From: Rhizobium anhuiense
GTDB lineage: Bacteria > Pseudomonadota > Alphaproteobacteria > Rhizobiales > Rhizobiaceae
NCBI RefSeq assembly: GCF_003985145.1
Contig: NZ_ML133542.1
Coordinates: 26,337 to 90,336 of the forward strand
Reading direction: 5' to 3'
DNA: 64,000 bases
The stretch's first letter is position 1. Every line of letters starts with the position of its first letter. Positions 51,234-60,540 of the stretch are shown here, in pieces. Made by a program: the position numbers and the translations under genes. The notes beneath the pieces were generated by a model that was not told the DNA's origin, did no database searches, and was given only the letters and a program-made list of their open reading frames with translations.

Positions 51234-52004
51234 TCAGGCGAGCAGCGCCTCATAGGCCCGGTAGATGGCGAGGAAGTCTGCCGCTTTCAAGCTCGCCCCG
51301 CCGATCAGCGCGCCGTCGACATTGGCGATGCCCATCAGCTCCCCGGCATTGGCCGGCTTGACCGAGCCGCCGTAGAGCAGACGCATCTTGCGGCCTTCAT
51401 CGCCGAAGCGGGCCACAAGCTCTGCCCGCATGAAGGCGTGCGCCTTTTCGACATCGCCCGATGTCGGCGTCACGCCGGTGCCGATCGCCCAGATCGGCTC
51501 GTAGGCGATGACGGTGTTCTCGGCGGTGGCAGCGTCCGGAACCGAGGCGGAAAGCTGGCGTTTGATGACATCGAGCGCCTGGCCGGTCCGGCGTTCATCC
51601 GCCGTCTCGCCGATGCAGATGATCGCCGTCAGATCCGCGGCGAAGGCGGCTTCCGCCTTGGCGCGGACCAGATGATCCGTTTCGGCATGGTCGGTGCGCC
51701 GCTCGGAATGGCCGACGATGACATAGGTGCCGAAACAATCGGCAATCATCTCGGCCGAAATGTCGCCGGTATGGGCGCCGGATGGCTTCTGATGGCAGTC
51801 CTGAGCGCCGATCGCCAGCGGGCTGTCGGTGCAGAGCGCCGTTGCCACATAGAGCAGCGTCGTCGGCGGGCAGATCAGCGCTTCCACCTTGTCGGCCAGC
51901 GGCGAACGAACGCCCTCGGCGATTGCCTTGATCTGATCCAGGGAGGCACGCATGCCGTTCATTTTCCAGTTTCCCGCCACAAGCGGGCGCACGTCAGGGG
52001 TCAT
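51234..52004 (-). CDS. tpiA: Triosephosphate isomerase
   Basis: 256 residues from the ATG at 52004. Catalytic signatures are complete: AGNWKMNG at the start, IVGHSERR around residue 95, and AYEPIWAIGTGVTPTSGD (the active-site Glu). It interconverts DHAP and glyceraldehyde-3-phosphate. In many Rhizobiales ppiD is the divergent neighbour; here a hydrolase gene on the same strand lies upstream instead. Confidence 0.97.
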   Translation of the reverse strand: MTPDVRPLVAGNWKMNGMRASLDQIKAIAEGVRSPLADKVEALICPPTTLLYVATALCTDSPLAIGAQDCHQKPSGAHTGDISAEMIADCFGTYVIVGHSERRTDHAETDHLVRAKAEAAFAADLTAIICIGETADERRTGQALDVIKRQLSASVPDAATAENTVIAYEPIWAIGTGVTPTSGDVEKAHAFMRAELVARFGDEGRKMRLLYGGSVKPANAGELMGIANVDGALIGGASLKAADFLAIYRAYEALLA

Positions 52005-52130
52005 GCCAGCCTTCCAAAATCTGCTTATACCTTGGGCAATATCAAAAGCGCGCGGCAAAGAAAAGCATCATGCCCTTGACGTAAGGGGAATCTCGGCGAT
52101 CCCGCGTATATTTCTGCCGAAAACCAGCCG

Positions 52131-53027
52131 CTAGCTGGCAAGAATCCAATTCAACACGATACGCCAGTCGATCATCCGGATCGGCGTCCCGTGATTGCCG
52201 GTCTGAAACAGTGTGAAGCGTGTCGGATATTTCGCCTTGTGCAGGTTTTCGAACAGCGCCTGCTGGTTGGCGGCGGCGTAGACCGGGTCGCGGCTGCCAT
52301 GAGCGAACCAGAGCGGCAGCTTCGCCTTGTAAAAGGCACTCTTTGTGAAATCAGGGTCAGTGACCCCGCTCATGACAAGCATGCCCTTCAGCCGCTTGAC
52401 GCTGTCGGCGTCGCGCGCAATGCCCCAGCAGACCTGGCTGCCCATCGAGGCGCAGGAAAGGATGATCGGCCGGCCGGGCGATTGCGCGCCTGCATAACGG
52501 ATCAGGCCGGCAATTGCGGCAACGCCGCTGCTGTCGAAACTCCTGACCGTCGGCGAATAATAAACGCCGCCATTGCCGGCGACCAGGTTCTTCAGCCGAT
52601 TGAAATTGCCGCCGAAGCTGTAGTCGTTGGCCCCGAGCCGCCGGTCGCCGTCGCGGCCATGGATGAAGATCACCGTGAAGGCGGCATTCCCGGCCGGTCC
52701 CACCCTGGTGACATCGAGCATGACGCCATCGAGAGACAGCGTCTCGTCGGCTTGGGCCTTGCGGATGCCGAGCGCCACATATTTCTGCTGCACCCGCTTT
52801 TGCGGGATCTGGTCGCGGCCGTTGATATCGCGCATCTCGTCATAGTCGAGGACCTCGAAGGCGCCGTCATCACCCGTCTGCAGCACGGTCTGCTTCGAAA
52901 ACAGATCGTCCTTGAAGGGCGGCAGCGCATCGGCTGCCTGCGCGCCGACGGCGGAGAGGACGGCTACGGACAAGAAAAACGCCGCAATTGCGGTGATGAT
53001 GGTGCAATGACTTGTGGACATTCGCAT
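52131..53027 (-). CDS. Exported alpha/beta-hydrolase-like protein
   Basis: 298 residues from the ATG at 53027, with AGGAA upstream. Signal peptide (CTIITAIAAFFLSVAVLSAVGAQA). The fold shows an oxyanion region FIHGRDGDRRLG, the nucleophile Ser in SCASMGSQVCWG (a variant of GxSxG), an Asp in SRDPVYAAAN and a late His in TGNHGTPIRM. The substrate is unknown. It is upstream of tpiA on the same strand. Confidence 0.78.
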   Translation of the reverse strand: MRMSTSHCTIITAIAAFFLSVAVLSAVGAQAADALPPFKDDLFSKQTVLQTGDDGAFEVLDYDEMRDINGRDQIPQKRVQQKYVALGIRKAQADETLSLDGVMLDVTRVGPAGNAAFTVIFIHGRDGDRRLGANDYSFGGNFNRLKNLVAGNGGVYYSPTVRSFDSSGVAAIAGLIRYAGAQSPGRPIILSCASMGSQVCWGIARDADSVKRLKGMLVMSGVTDPDFTKSAFYKAKLPLWFAHGSRDPVYAAANQQALFENLHKAKYPTRFTLFQTGNHGTPIRMIDWRIVLNWILAS

Positions 53028-53235
53028 TCGGATGGTTCCTGAAGCCTGCCGCCGCTTGCCATTCCGCGCCCGGCAACGCAAATCATTTGGGAAAAACCCG
53101 CCAAGTCAGGCGGTGTCGCGTATAGAGGTGCTTTCTGGCAAAATCTGCCTGATTCGCAAACGTGGCATGAAATGCGGTGATTTTGGGTCGACGGGAATGC
53201 CAGACCTAAGACAGGATGAAGATCTGAACGGCTCC

Positions 53236-55338
53236 ATGGACGATAGCAACGACCTTTTTTCCGGAATGCCCCTCTCTGAAAAACGCGAGGAGGCGCAGAA
53301 GCCTGCCGCTCTGGCCGAGCGGCCGTCGGTAACGGCTGCGCCCGCCGTCGCTGCAGCGCCCTCTGCTGGCGGGGCGTCAGCGCGTCCGGCGCCCGCCGCC
53401 TCCAACTCGGATGAATACGGTGCCTCGTCGATCCGCGTCCTCGAAGGCCTCGAGCCGGTGCGCATGCGCCCGGGCATGTATATCGGCGGCACCGATGAAA
53501 AGGCGCTGCACCACCTGTTTGCCGAAGTCATCGACAATGCGATGGACGAGGCGGTCGCCGGCCACGCCAATTTCATCGAGGTCTATCTTGATCTCGAGGG
53601 TTATCTCACCGTCTCCGACAACGGCCGCGGCATCCCGGTCGAGAACCATCCGCAGGTGCCGGGCAAGTCGACTCTCGAAGTCATCATGACCAAGCTGCAT
53701 GCCGGCGGCAAATTCGACGGCAAGGCCTACGAGACCTCGGGCGGCCTGCACGGCGTCGGCGTCTCCGTCGTCAACGCGCTTTCCGACGACCTCGAGGTCG
53801 AAGTGGCGCGCAACCGCAAGCTCTACCGCCAGCGCTTTTCCCGCGGCCTGCCGCAGGGTGGGCTCGAAGAGCTGGGCGACGTCCACAATCGCCGCGGCAC
53901 CCGCGTGCGCTTCCATCCCGATCCCCAGATCTTTGGGGATCACATGAAGTTCGATGCCGCCCGCGTCTTCCGCATGGCGCGTTCGAAGGCCTATCTGTTC
54001 GGCGGCGTCGAAATCCGCTGGAGCTGCGAGCCGGGCGTGCTGCCCGAAGGCTCCGAGGTGCCTGACAAGGCGGTCTTCCACTTCCCCGGCGGCCTGAAGG
54101 ATTACCTGCAGGCGACGATGGGCAAGGAGTTCACCGTCACCCGCGAGATCTTCGCCGGCAAGACCGAGAAGGTGAGCGGCCACGGCTCGATGGAATGGGC
54201 GATCACCTGGTATGGCGGCGATCCGCAGGTGCATTCCTACTGCAACACCATCCCGACCCCCGAAGGCGGCACGCATGAGGCCGGCCTGCGCATCGCGCTG
54301 ACCAAGGGCCTGAAAGCCTATGCCGAGCTGACGCAGAACAAGCGCGCCGCCCAGATCACCACCGATGACGTCATGATCTCGGCCGTCGGCATGCTGTCGG
54401 TGTTCATCCGCGAGCCGGAATTCGTCGGCCAGACCAAGGACAAGCTTGCCACCGTCGAGGCCCAGCGCATCGTCGAGAATGCGCTGCGCGATCCCTTCGA
54501 CCATTACCTTGCCGACAATCCGAACGAGTCGGCCAAGCTGCTCGACTGGGTGATCGAGCGCGCCGAGGAGCGCCTGCGCCGCCGCAAGGAAAAGGAAGTC
54601 AACCGCAAGACGGCGGTGCGCAAATTGCGCCTGCCCGGCAAGCTCGCCGACTGCTCGCAAAACACCGCCGAGGGTGCCGAACTCTTCATCGTCGAGGGCG
54701 ATTCGGCAGGTGGGTCGGCCAAGCAGGCGCGCAACCGCGCCAACCAGGCCATTCTGCCGCTGCGCGGCAAGATCCTCAACGTCGCCAGCGCCGGCCGCGA
54801 AAAACTCGGCGCCAACCAGCAGCTCGCCGATCTCATCCAGGCGCTCGGCTGCGGCACACGCTCGAAATACCGCGACGAAGACCTGCGCTACGAGCGCATC
54901 ATCGTCATGACCGATGCCGACGTCGACGGCGCTCATATCGCCTCGCTGCTCATCACCTTCTTCTATCAGGAGATGCCGGAGCTGGTGCGCGGCGGCCACC
55001 TCTTCCTCGCCGTGCCGCCCCTTTACAAGATCACCCAAGGTTCGAAATCCGCCTATGCCCGCGACGACAACCATCGTGCCGAGCTGATGCAGACGGAATT
55101 CAAGGGCAAGGCCAAGGTCGAGATCAGCCGCTTCAAAGGTCTCGGCGAGATGATGCCCGCCCAGCTCAAGGAAACCACCATGGACCCGTCCAAGCGCACC
55201 CTGCTCAAGGTGCTGATCGACGAGGTGGATTTCGAGGGCACCCGCAGCGCCGTCGACGATCTGATGGGCACCAAACCGGAAGCCCGCTTCCGCTTCATCC
55301 AGGAGCGCGCGGCCTTCGCGGAGAATCTCGATATCTAG
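53236..55338 (+). CDS. parE: DNA topoisomerase IV subunit B
   Basis: 700 residues from the ATG at 53236 (MDDSNDLFSGMPLSEK). ATPase domain: VIDNAMDEAVAGHANFIEVYLD, GRGIPVENHPQ and TSGGLHGVGVSVVNAL; TOPRIM domain: EGDSAGGSAKQARNRANQAILPLRGKILNV and DADVDGAHIASLL. The N-terminus carries a 60-residue Ala/Pro-rich extension before the ATPase fold. Upstream frames to 53014 have no ribosome binding site. It works with ParC, encoded elsewhere, to unlink chromosomes. It is the last clearly core gene before the island. Confidence 0.95.
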   Translation: MDDSNDLFSGMPLSEKREEAQKPAALAERPSVTAAPAVAAAPSAGGASARPAPAASNSDEYGASSIRVLEGLEPVRMRPGMYIGGTDEKALHHLFAEVIDNAMDEAVAGHANFIEVYLDLEGYLTVSDNGRGIPVENHPQVPGKSTLEVIMTKLHAGGKFDGKAYETSGGLHGVGVSVVNALSDDLEVEVARNRKLYRQRFSRGLPQGGLEELGDVHNRRGTRVRFHPDPQIFGDHMKFDAARVFRMARSKAYLFGGVEIRWSCEPGVLPEGSEVPDKAVFHFPGGLKDYLQATMGKEFTVTREIFAGKTEKVSGHGSMEWAITWYGGDPQVHSYCNTIPTPEGGTHEAGLRIALTKGLKAYAELTQNKRAAQITTDDVMISAVGMLSVFIREPEFVGQTKDKLATVEAQRIVENALRDPFDHYLADNPNESAKLLDWVIERAEERLRRRKEKEVNRKTAVRKLRLPGKLADCSQNTAEGAELFIVEGDSAGGSAKQARNRANQAILPLRGKILNVASAGREKLGANQQLADLIQALGCGTRSKYRDEDLRYERIIVMTDADVDGAHIASLLITFFYQEMPELVRGGHLFLAVPPLYKITQGSKSAYARDDNHRAELMQTEFKGKAKVEISRFKGLGEMMPAQLKETTMDPSKRTLLKVLIDEVDFEGTRSAVDDLMGTKPEARFRFIQERAAFAENLDI

Positions 55339-55571
55339 ATGAGAAACCCAAGCTGGTCCTGGCCAAATACCGCTAAAACTGGCCATTCTTGAAGCCAAAA
55401 CTGGCCAACTGCATAAAACAATCCCCGAGCACCTTCGAGCGCCTGGGGATTGTTGAGAGCCGAAATCTTCTGCTGCCAGTGATGGCGAGTATCCGACCAG
55501 CGCGAGTCCGTTTCCATTCGGTACACTAATTGGCGCTACATTCCAGCCAAGTCTGGTAAGGGTGTGATGAT
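55339..55571. other. Junction between parE and the accessory island
   Basis: TGGCCA occurs at 55370, 55380 and 55402 right after the parE stop, spaced 10 and 22 bp, a pattern like the multiple end repeats of IS21-type elements. CAATCCCC at 55419-55426 pairs with GGGGATTG at 55445-55452. No gene is recognised. It may be the left edge of the acquired segment. Confidence 0.4.
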
Positions 55572-56573
55572 ATGGCAGAGAAAATTGGCAGATATGCCGT
55601 TGATCTCATTAAAAGACTTACGCGGCATCAGGACATTCTGCCGGATCTTATTGCCAAGCCTCGCGGTGCAAACAACAACAAAGACGGGCGCGCGTTCGAG
55701 CTTGCCTATTCGGCTTATTTGATTCTCCTGGAAATCGCCGCCATCCTGCGGCGCGGCATTGAGAACCCTGCACCGCTACAGGCGCTACTTCGTCTTAGCT
55801 ACAATGATCGACCCATATGCCTAGTCGATGATTCACATTTGGTCGGTCTCGTTGAGGAAACCTACGCGCAATTGAAGCGCGGTGGGTTAAAATGGCGCGA
55901 GATCGAGCATGACTTTTCACGTCAAATCGATCTCGACGCGGCCCACGGCCTTCGCATCAAGTATCGGCTGGTGCTTGGCAAGCCGCGGGATATCGAAAAG
56001 ATACAGGAGAGCCTGGAAAAAAGGGGCTTGGGTGTTGTGGTCGCCAAGGCATACGATTTTCCACCCGAATACATTAAAAGGGTCGCTATAAACCCTGATC
56101 TCCACAGTGCGTTAGAGACAATCACCGGGACTGCCTATCCGGAATGGATGGCAGCCGTTTACGGAGTCGTTATCAATGAGGTCGAACAAAGTCGAACCCA
56201 GATGGGCTTCGTCACTTTGGTGAGAAGACTGCACGAGGATCGGCCGCATCTCTTCCATCCCCTTGAAGAGCAGCACTCCTACGACTTTCTTCTCGGCCTA
56301 ATGGCGCAAGTCGCACCCGACGTACATGCCGAAATATGTGGTCCAACATTGAAACTTTCTGAGGAGGAGTCGCGTGACGTGTACACCATCCCGTGGGGCA
56401 ACGATGTGCTTGTAGAGTCGTTCGCATCTTCCCTGCGTGATTACGAGGAAGGCGACGCCGACGACTATTTGAATCTTGCAGATGTCCAAGAGATGTTACG
56501 TCTCAACCACTGGGAGAGAGCTATCCCACGGGTGAGATGCAGAGCCTACATCGACATGGGAGCCGAAGCGTGA
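55572..56573 (+). CDS. Uncharacterised protein, first of a two-gene module
   Basis: 333 residues. Begins MAEKIGRYAVDLIKRLTRHQDILPDLI and contains ERA-type charged helical segments (FELAYSAYLILLEIAAILRRGI). It shows no transmembrane segment or signal, and I could not place it in a known family. It overlaps the next gene by 4 nt (GTGA), so the two are translated together. Codon usage is less GC-biased than in core genes. It is the start of the accessory island. Confidence 0.6.
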   Translation: MAEKIGRYAVDLIKRLTRHQDILPDLIAKPRGANNNKDGRAFELAYSAYLILLEIAAILRRGIENPAPLQALLRLSYNDRPICLVDDSHLVGLVEETYAQLKRGGLKWREIEHDFSRQIDLDAAHGLRIKYRLVLGKPRDIEKIQESLEKRGLGVVVAKAYDFPPEYIKRVAINPDLHSALETITGTAYPEWMAAVYGVVINEVEQSRTQMGFVTLVRRLHEDRPHLFHPLEEQHSYDFLLGLMAQVAPDVHAEICGPTLKLSEEESRDVYTIPWGNDVLVESFASSLRDYEEGDADDYLNLADVQEMLRLNHWERAIPRVRCRAYIDMGAEA

Positions 56574-57286
56574 GCGCCGCCGAGTACGAAACGAGCCACG
56601 ACTGGGTGATCCGCATAGAGGCGGCGGGAACCCGTTTTGCAGAACAGCTAGAACTAAAGGCCACTACGCAGTCCCAATCGGGAAGGACGCGGCCTCGTTT
56701 TCATGTGGTAAGTACAGTAGAAGATTTCGACACCATTGGAAGATCAGTCCGGAAGCGGCTGTCCGTTAAATCCGACGTGACGTATTCTTGCCTCTGGACA
56801 CAATACGAGACTTTGAATTTGGATCCTTTGATCGAAATAAGTCCGATCTTTCGCGCGTTCCACGACAAGGAGCCAGCGGGACCTTATAGCCTCGTACCGG
56901 TCCTTTCGGACATAGGGTCGGTGGTTCCTCTCCGCGCTATGATCATCCATATGGCGATGGAGGAGCGATTTTCTCGGTTCCGTTCAATCGACATCGTGTG
57001 TCCGACGGCGTTCGCAGATGCGCCGGCGTTACTGCGCAAAGAACTTCCGTCCAATCTCGCGGATCTCGTTTCCTGGTCTGACTTCGTTCCGAATCCACAC
57101 ATCGGGCTCAGCGGGTACGGGTCCAACCTTGGAGGTAGGACGCCCTCCGAGATGGTAGGCCTCGGGAACCTGATTGAGCGAGAATACCATACTCCCTCCG
57201 AGATACAGCGGCGCATCGATCTCCGTCCCCGGCGTCCACGACCGCCACGCTCTCCTAATCCAGACCAGAAGAAGCCGGTCTTTTGA
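56570..57286 (+). CDS. Uncharacterised protein, second of the two-gene module
   Basis: 238 residues from the GTG at 56570, overlapping the previous stop. N-terminal segment SAAEYETSHDWVIRIEAAGTRFAEQLELKATT, a middle part with hydrophobic strands (SLVPVLSDIGSVVPLRAMIIHMAM, SIDIVCPTAFADAPALL), and a Pro/Arg-rich tail (RPRRPRPPRSPNPDQKK). The N-terminal part (EQLELKATTQSQSGRTRP) has a faint look of a nuclease-type E-x-K core, but this is speculation. No family recognised. Confidence 0.6.
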   Translation: MSAAEYETSHDWVIRIEAAGTRFAEQLELKATTQSQSGRTRPRFHVVSTVEDFDTIGRSVRKRLSVKSDVTYSCLWTQYETLNLDPLIEISPIFRAFHDKEPAGPYSLVPVLSDIGSVVPLRAMIIHMAMEERFSRFRSIDIVCPTAFADAPALLRKELPSNLADLVSWSDFVPNPHIGLSGYGSNLGGRTPSEMVGLGNLIEREYHTPSEIQRRIDLRPRRPRPPRSPNPDQKKPVF

Positions 57287-57480
57287 TCCGCCTACCCACT
57301 ATCCTCGATAAGGTTCCGCTCGCGCGGTCGATGGCGCAATTTTTTCATGGAATGAAGGCCGATTTCGCACGCCGTCGAGGGCCATCGGGGCGTGATAATG
57401 GGTCGATATCAAGCGGTCCTGAGTCCTGGCCCATGGGTTCTTCTGAGTCGAATCCTTTGTTAGCGGCCTGACCAATCCAG

Positions 57481-57654
57481 TCATTTCTTCAGCGACGAAA
57501 ACATCGACTCGATGTCTGCATTTGAAAAACGCTCTATCAGCAGCTCGACGGGCGTCAGGGGCATCTGCGCCCAAGCGCGCACGGTGCAGTTCCTGATATC
57601 GTCCCCTTTCATCCCGAAGGCGATGGAGCGCGCTGATCCGATCCTCGAGCTCAT
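57481..57654 (-). CDS. Possible 57-residue protein, third of a small-gene cassette
   Basis: ATG at 57654 opens 57 codons to TGA at 57481 (ending TPVELLIERFSNADIESMFSSLKK). The upstream bases in another frame (GYWKKDELEDRISALHRLRDE) also look coding, so a frameshift may have split a longer gene near 57610. It comes 30 bp after the 77-residue gene. Weak evidence. Confidence 0.35.
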   Translation of the reverse strand: MSSRIGSARSIAFGMKGDDIRNCTVRAWAQMPLTPVELLIERFSNADIESMFSSLKK

Positions 57655-57684
57655 CTTTTTTCCAGTAGCCGATCGATTTAAGTA

Positions 57685-57918
57685 TTAAGCTTCGATTTTC
57701 TCAATCTCACCGAGCCCATCCTCGATCACCTGTTCTGGATCGTCATGTTCCGCGATTGAACTCAGACTGATGGCATCGATCGCCTCCTCGGCCGCCGCCT
57801 CGTAATGTTGGTAGAATTGCTCTGACATTTGCAGTCTGGCGCAATTGAGGCCTAACGCGAGATCAGCGAGATCCTCGAGATCCATCACCTCGCTATAAAT
57901 CCCGCCATCAAAGTTCAT
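57685..57918 (-). CDS. Small acidic protein, unknown
   Basis: 77 residues, acidic and helical (VMDLEDLADLALGLNCARLQMSEQFYQHYEAAAEEAIDAISLSS, ending GLGEIEKIEA). It overlaps the upstream 92-residue gene by 11 nt and so is co-translated with it. The small acidic nature recalls antitoxins or immunity proteins, but no family match was seen. Confidence 0.5.
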   Translation of the reverse strand: MNFDGGIYSEVMDLEDLADLALGLNCARLQMSEQFYQHYEAAAEEAIDAISLSSIAEHDDPEQVIEDGLGEIEKIEA

Positions 57919-58186
57919 TGATAAGAAGTGGAAGTTTTCCCTCGCTTATCCAGAAGAGGCTTGTAACGCTCTCCTTTCTCAACCGTCCGCAATAACTCAA
58001 GTCCCCGGCTGCCCAAATGAGTTCGCGGATAGCCGTAGCGAGATCATGCAGAAAAAGGTGGCCTGTGACCTCTCCGCCGATGATTGCTTCCAGCAAGGCC
58101 CGAGCCGCCACCGCTCGCGTCTCCCCGGGGGCTTTCGCGTCGATCTTTTTCCATAACGTTACACTCCATTGATGGTCGAGACACAC
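57908..58186 (-). CDS. Small protein of unknown function
   Basis: 92 residues (ETRAVAARALLEAIIGGEVTGHLFLHDLATAIRELIWAAGDLS is the core), helical with several basic residues. First gene of the minus-strand small-gene cassette. It and the downstream acidic protein could be a toxin-antitoxin-like or regulatory pair, which is inference from size and overlap only. Confidence 0.5.
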   Translation of the reverse strand: MCLDHQWSVTLWKKIDAKAPGETRAVAARALLEAIIGGEVTGHLFLHDLATAIRELIWAAGDLSYCGRLRKESVTSLFWISEGKLPLLINEL

Positions 58187-58425
58187 TGGGCGAGCATCGA
58201 TAGAACTGTTGGGTCAGCGGCTTCCCCAGGTAATCCTGGACGGATGGATTAACGAAGTTCGCGCGGTCTGATCAGAACGAATGAAGATTTCACTTCTCGA
58301 AGCGTGTCTTCGAAGATTGCGGTCCGATTCTGACCACCAAAACGGTGAACTGGCCACCGCACCCGCCGTCTACTGCCCAAGTCTGCCGGGCTTGTTATTC
58401 GGACGGAACTAAGGTTCGGCTCGCT

Positions 58426-60198
58426 TTACAGATACTGACGGAACGGGGTGTTCGATTTCAGTATACGGCCGAAAAGGACCGACAGTGTCGGTAGCACACC
58501 GAAAAGGAGGCCGCCCACGAGTGCCATTGGGCCTCCAAGACCGCCCTCGAATTTTGTTGGATTAATACGTATGCCATTTTTGCTAAGCGCCATGGCTTTT
58601 CCATTGAAGCGCAACTTGCCATCCTTTTCATAGCTGCCGAGAAAATTTCCCAGAGCGACGTATTCGTCTGTAGGCTTTGTGTCATCGACTGCTATCCCAT
58701 TCACGGACAGCGTGGCGTCGCCTACCGCTTCAACGTAGCCTACTAACCCTCCCTGACTCTTCACGAGTTCATCGTCATCAAGATTCGCCAGATTTATCCA
58801 TCCACCGCCACCATTGACACGTAGCCCGCTTGTGCTCGTTCGAAAAAGGAGCGAAGTCGGGCGCGCCTTTAGGACGATGCGCGCCCCCGCAATGATCGAT
58901 GCCTTCTGCAGGCTAGCTGACCCATTTCGGAAGGCCTTCGAAGTCGCTATCGCCTTGCACGAGAATTTGGTGTCGGTGAGGCCAACAGGCGCGTCAAGGA
59001 CGATGTCGTATGGCTTTCCGTCCACCATCATGTGAAGTGTGACAGGCTTGGCTACAGCGATGTCTTGATCCTGCGGGTCAACGGTGAAGGTCCCAAGATA
59101 GAACGCGACGTCGTCCCGGCTCGTATAGGTCAGAGATGCATCCTCGACGAACTCCCAAACCTCGTTCTTTTCCGTTTTTTCATCACGATTGGTGCCAAAC
59201 TGCACGCCCCGCCCCCTAGTGACGTTCAGGGCGCCTTCGTTCTCAGCCCCATAGATTGCGAAGCTTCTCGCACCCTCCTTGAAACTGGCGCTAATGGCTC
59301 TCACGTCGTTCAACCGAAAGGAGCTGCTGGACGGCTTATCGCTCAAGGATGGAGGATTGAGGCAACCGGAGAAGAGGTCAACAGACAAATCGAATCTTGC
59401 GTCGTCCGAGGTCGCCGACCACTCCGCCGCTAAGTTCCCGGTGAGGCTTGTCCATGTCAAATTGTTCGGCTTGATGTCGGGCGGAATGACCTTGAAAGAA
59501 TCTTTTTCGGCGACCTCCTGGTCGAACACCGTGGCACCTCTCGATCCCGGCGCAAGGCGCAAGTCCATGGTGACAGGCAAGGGGCGAAGGAAATAGTCGC
59601 ACACATAGTAGGCGCCCATCGTTGCCAAGCTCGAGAACACGATGCCAACAACGCCAGAAATCCAAATTCGCCCTGTTGGGATGGCGTTCAGCTCGATCTC
59701 AACCGTTGAGGTTGCAGACATCAGCAAGACAACGAATCCAGCGAGAAAAACCGCACCGACGAAGTTAAACGCCACGGACTCGAATGCAGCGTTCCAAGTT
59801 AGGGTATCCACCCGATAGAGAACGGTTACATCGTACATCAGGAGGATCGTCCCACCGAGGCACATCACCGTCGCAAAAACGACTCTCGGTGATCGTGGTA
59901 CAACTAATAGGACTAGGGAAAGCACCGCTCCCGATCCCAGCGCGATGGGCGTGAACTCACCGAAAAACCAGTGCCGTAGTGACGGAAACGCTACCACCTC
60001 ATGGCCCCATGCCGCAGTGTAAATCGCCGCGGAGTCTCCGTTCAGGGCCGCGGCAGCCAGCGTCTGGAGCATCGGTCCTGCGACGAGAAGCTCTGCTATC
60101 GCCACCATCAGGAAAACGAACTCGAGGACATGTGATACGCGCACGCTCAAAAAAACCCGCCAGATACGAGAGCCGCTTGAGTAGAAATTCGATGGCAT
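58426..60198 (-). CDS. Large uncharacterised membrane protein
   Basis: 590 residues from the ATG at 60198; a TTG extension to 60258 is less likely. The first 190 residues have about five hydrophobic helices (VLEFVFLMVAIAELLVAGPML, AVLSLVLLVVPRSPRVVFATVMCLGG, NFVGAVFLAGFVVLLMSATS, GVVGIVFSSLATMGAYYVCDYF). Then comes a beta-rich polar domain of some 350 residues without known motifs, and one last helix near the C-terminus (GGPMALVGGLLFGVLPTLSVLFG). Such a plan occurs in effectors or sensors of defence systems, but no family was recognised. 342 bp separates it from the OLD gene on the same strand. Confidence 0.65.
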   Translation of the reverse strand: MPSNFYSSGSRIWRVFLSVRVSHVLEFVFLMVAIAELLVAGPMLQTLAAAALNGDSAAIYTAAWGHEVVAFPSLRHWFFGEFTPIALGSGAVLSLVLLVVPRSPRVVFATVMCLGGTILLMYDVTVLYRVDTLTWNAAFESVAFNFVGAVFLAGFVVLLMSATSTVEIELNAIPTGRIWISGVVGIVFSSLATMGAYYVCDYFLRPLPVTMDLRLAPGSRGATVFDQEVAEKDSFKVIPPDIKPNNLTWTSLTGNLAAEWSATSDDARFDLSVDLFSGCLNPPSLSDKPSSSSFRLNDVRAISASFKEGARSFAIYGAENEGALNVTRGRGVQFGTNRDEKTEKNEVWEFVEDASLTYTSRDDVAFYLGTFTVDPQDQDIAVAKPVTLHMMVDGKPYDIVLDAPVGLTDTKFSCKAIATSKAFRNGSASLQKASIIAGARIVLKARPTSLLFRTSTSGLRVNGGGGWINLANLDDDELVKSQGGLVGYVEAVGDATLSVNGIAVDDTKPTDEYVALGNFLGSYEKDGKLRFNGKAMALSKNGIRINPTKFEGGLGGPMALVGGLLFGVLPTLSVLFGRILKSNTPFRQYL

Positions 60199-60540
60199 GA
60201 AGGCTTCCGGTGGAATGAACGTCAGCGGGTTGTCCGCACAGATATGATGGTAACGCAAAAGCTGTTGGTCAACATTGTTGTGGCTATTCTCTTCCGAATC
60301 GGAACTGTCAAATTTGCGCTCCGGACAGCTCGAACTGATCCCGTGCCGTGGTGCTGATATGATGTCTAAGTATCCAAGGATTCGTATTGAGGCCCAGCTC
60401 TGGTACCCCCTTTTTCAAGGACATGCGGTCCCGCCGGTACTTGGTCTTGGTGTTTCTCCGCGTTAGATTTGAGCCTGAAGCTTAAGCGGGTTGGACTGCT
60501 CACCACCCGGGGGATCGCAACGTGCTCGCTAGTTCAGGGT
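60199..60540. other. Gene-free region between the OLD nuclease and the membrane protein
   Basis: 342 bp. The longest frame, 63 codons on the plus strand at 60275, has no coding character. The minus strand probably carries the leader of the membrane protein gene. Nothing else seen. Confidence 0.5.

Noticed and set aside
53377..55398. 673-codon antisense frame inside parE
   Set aside because: It is the mirror of the parE codon pattern. parE itself has complete ATPase and TOPRIM motifs.
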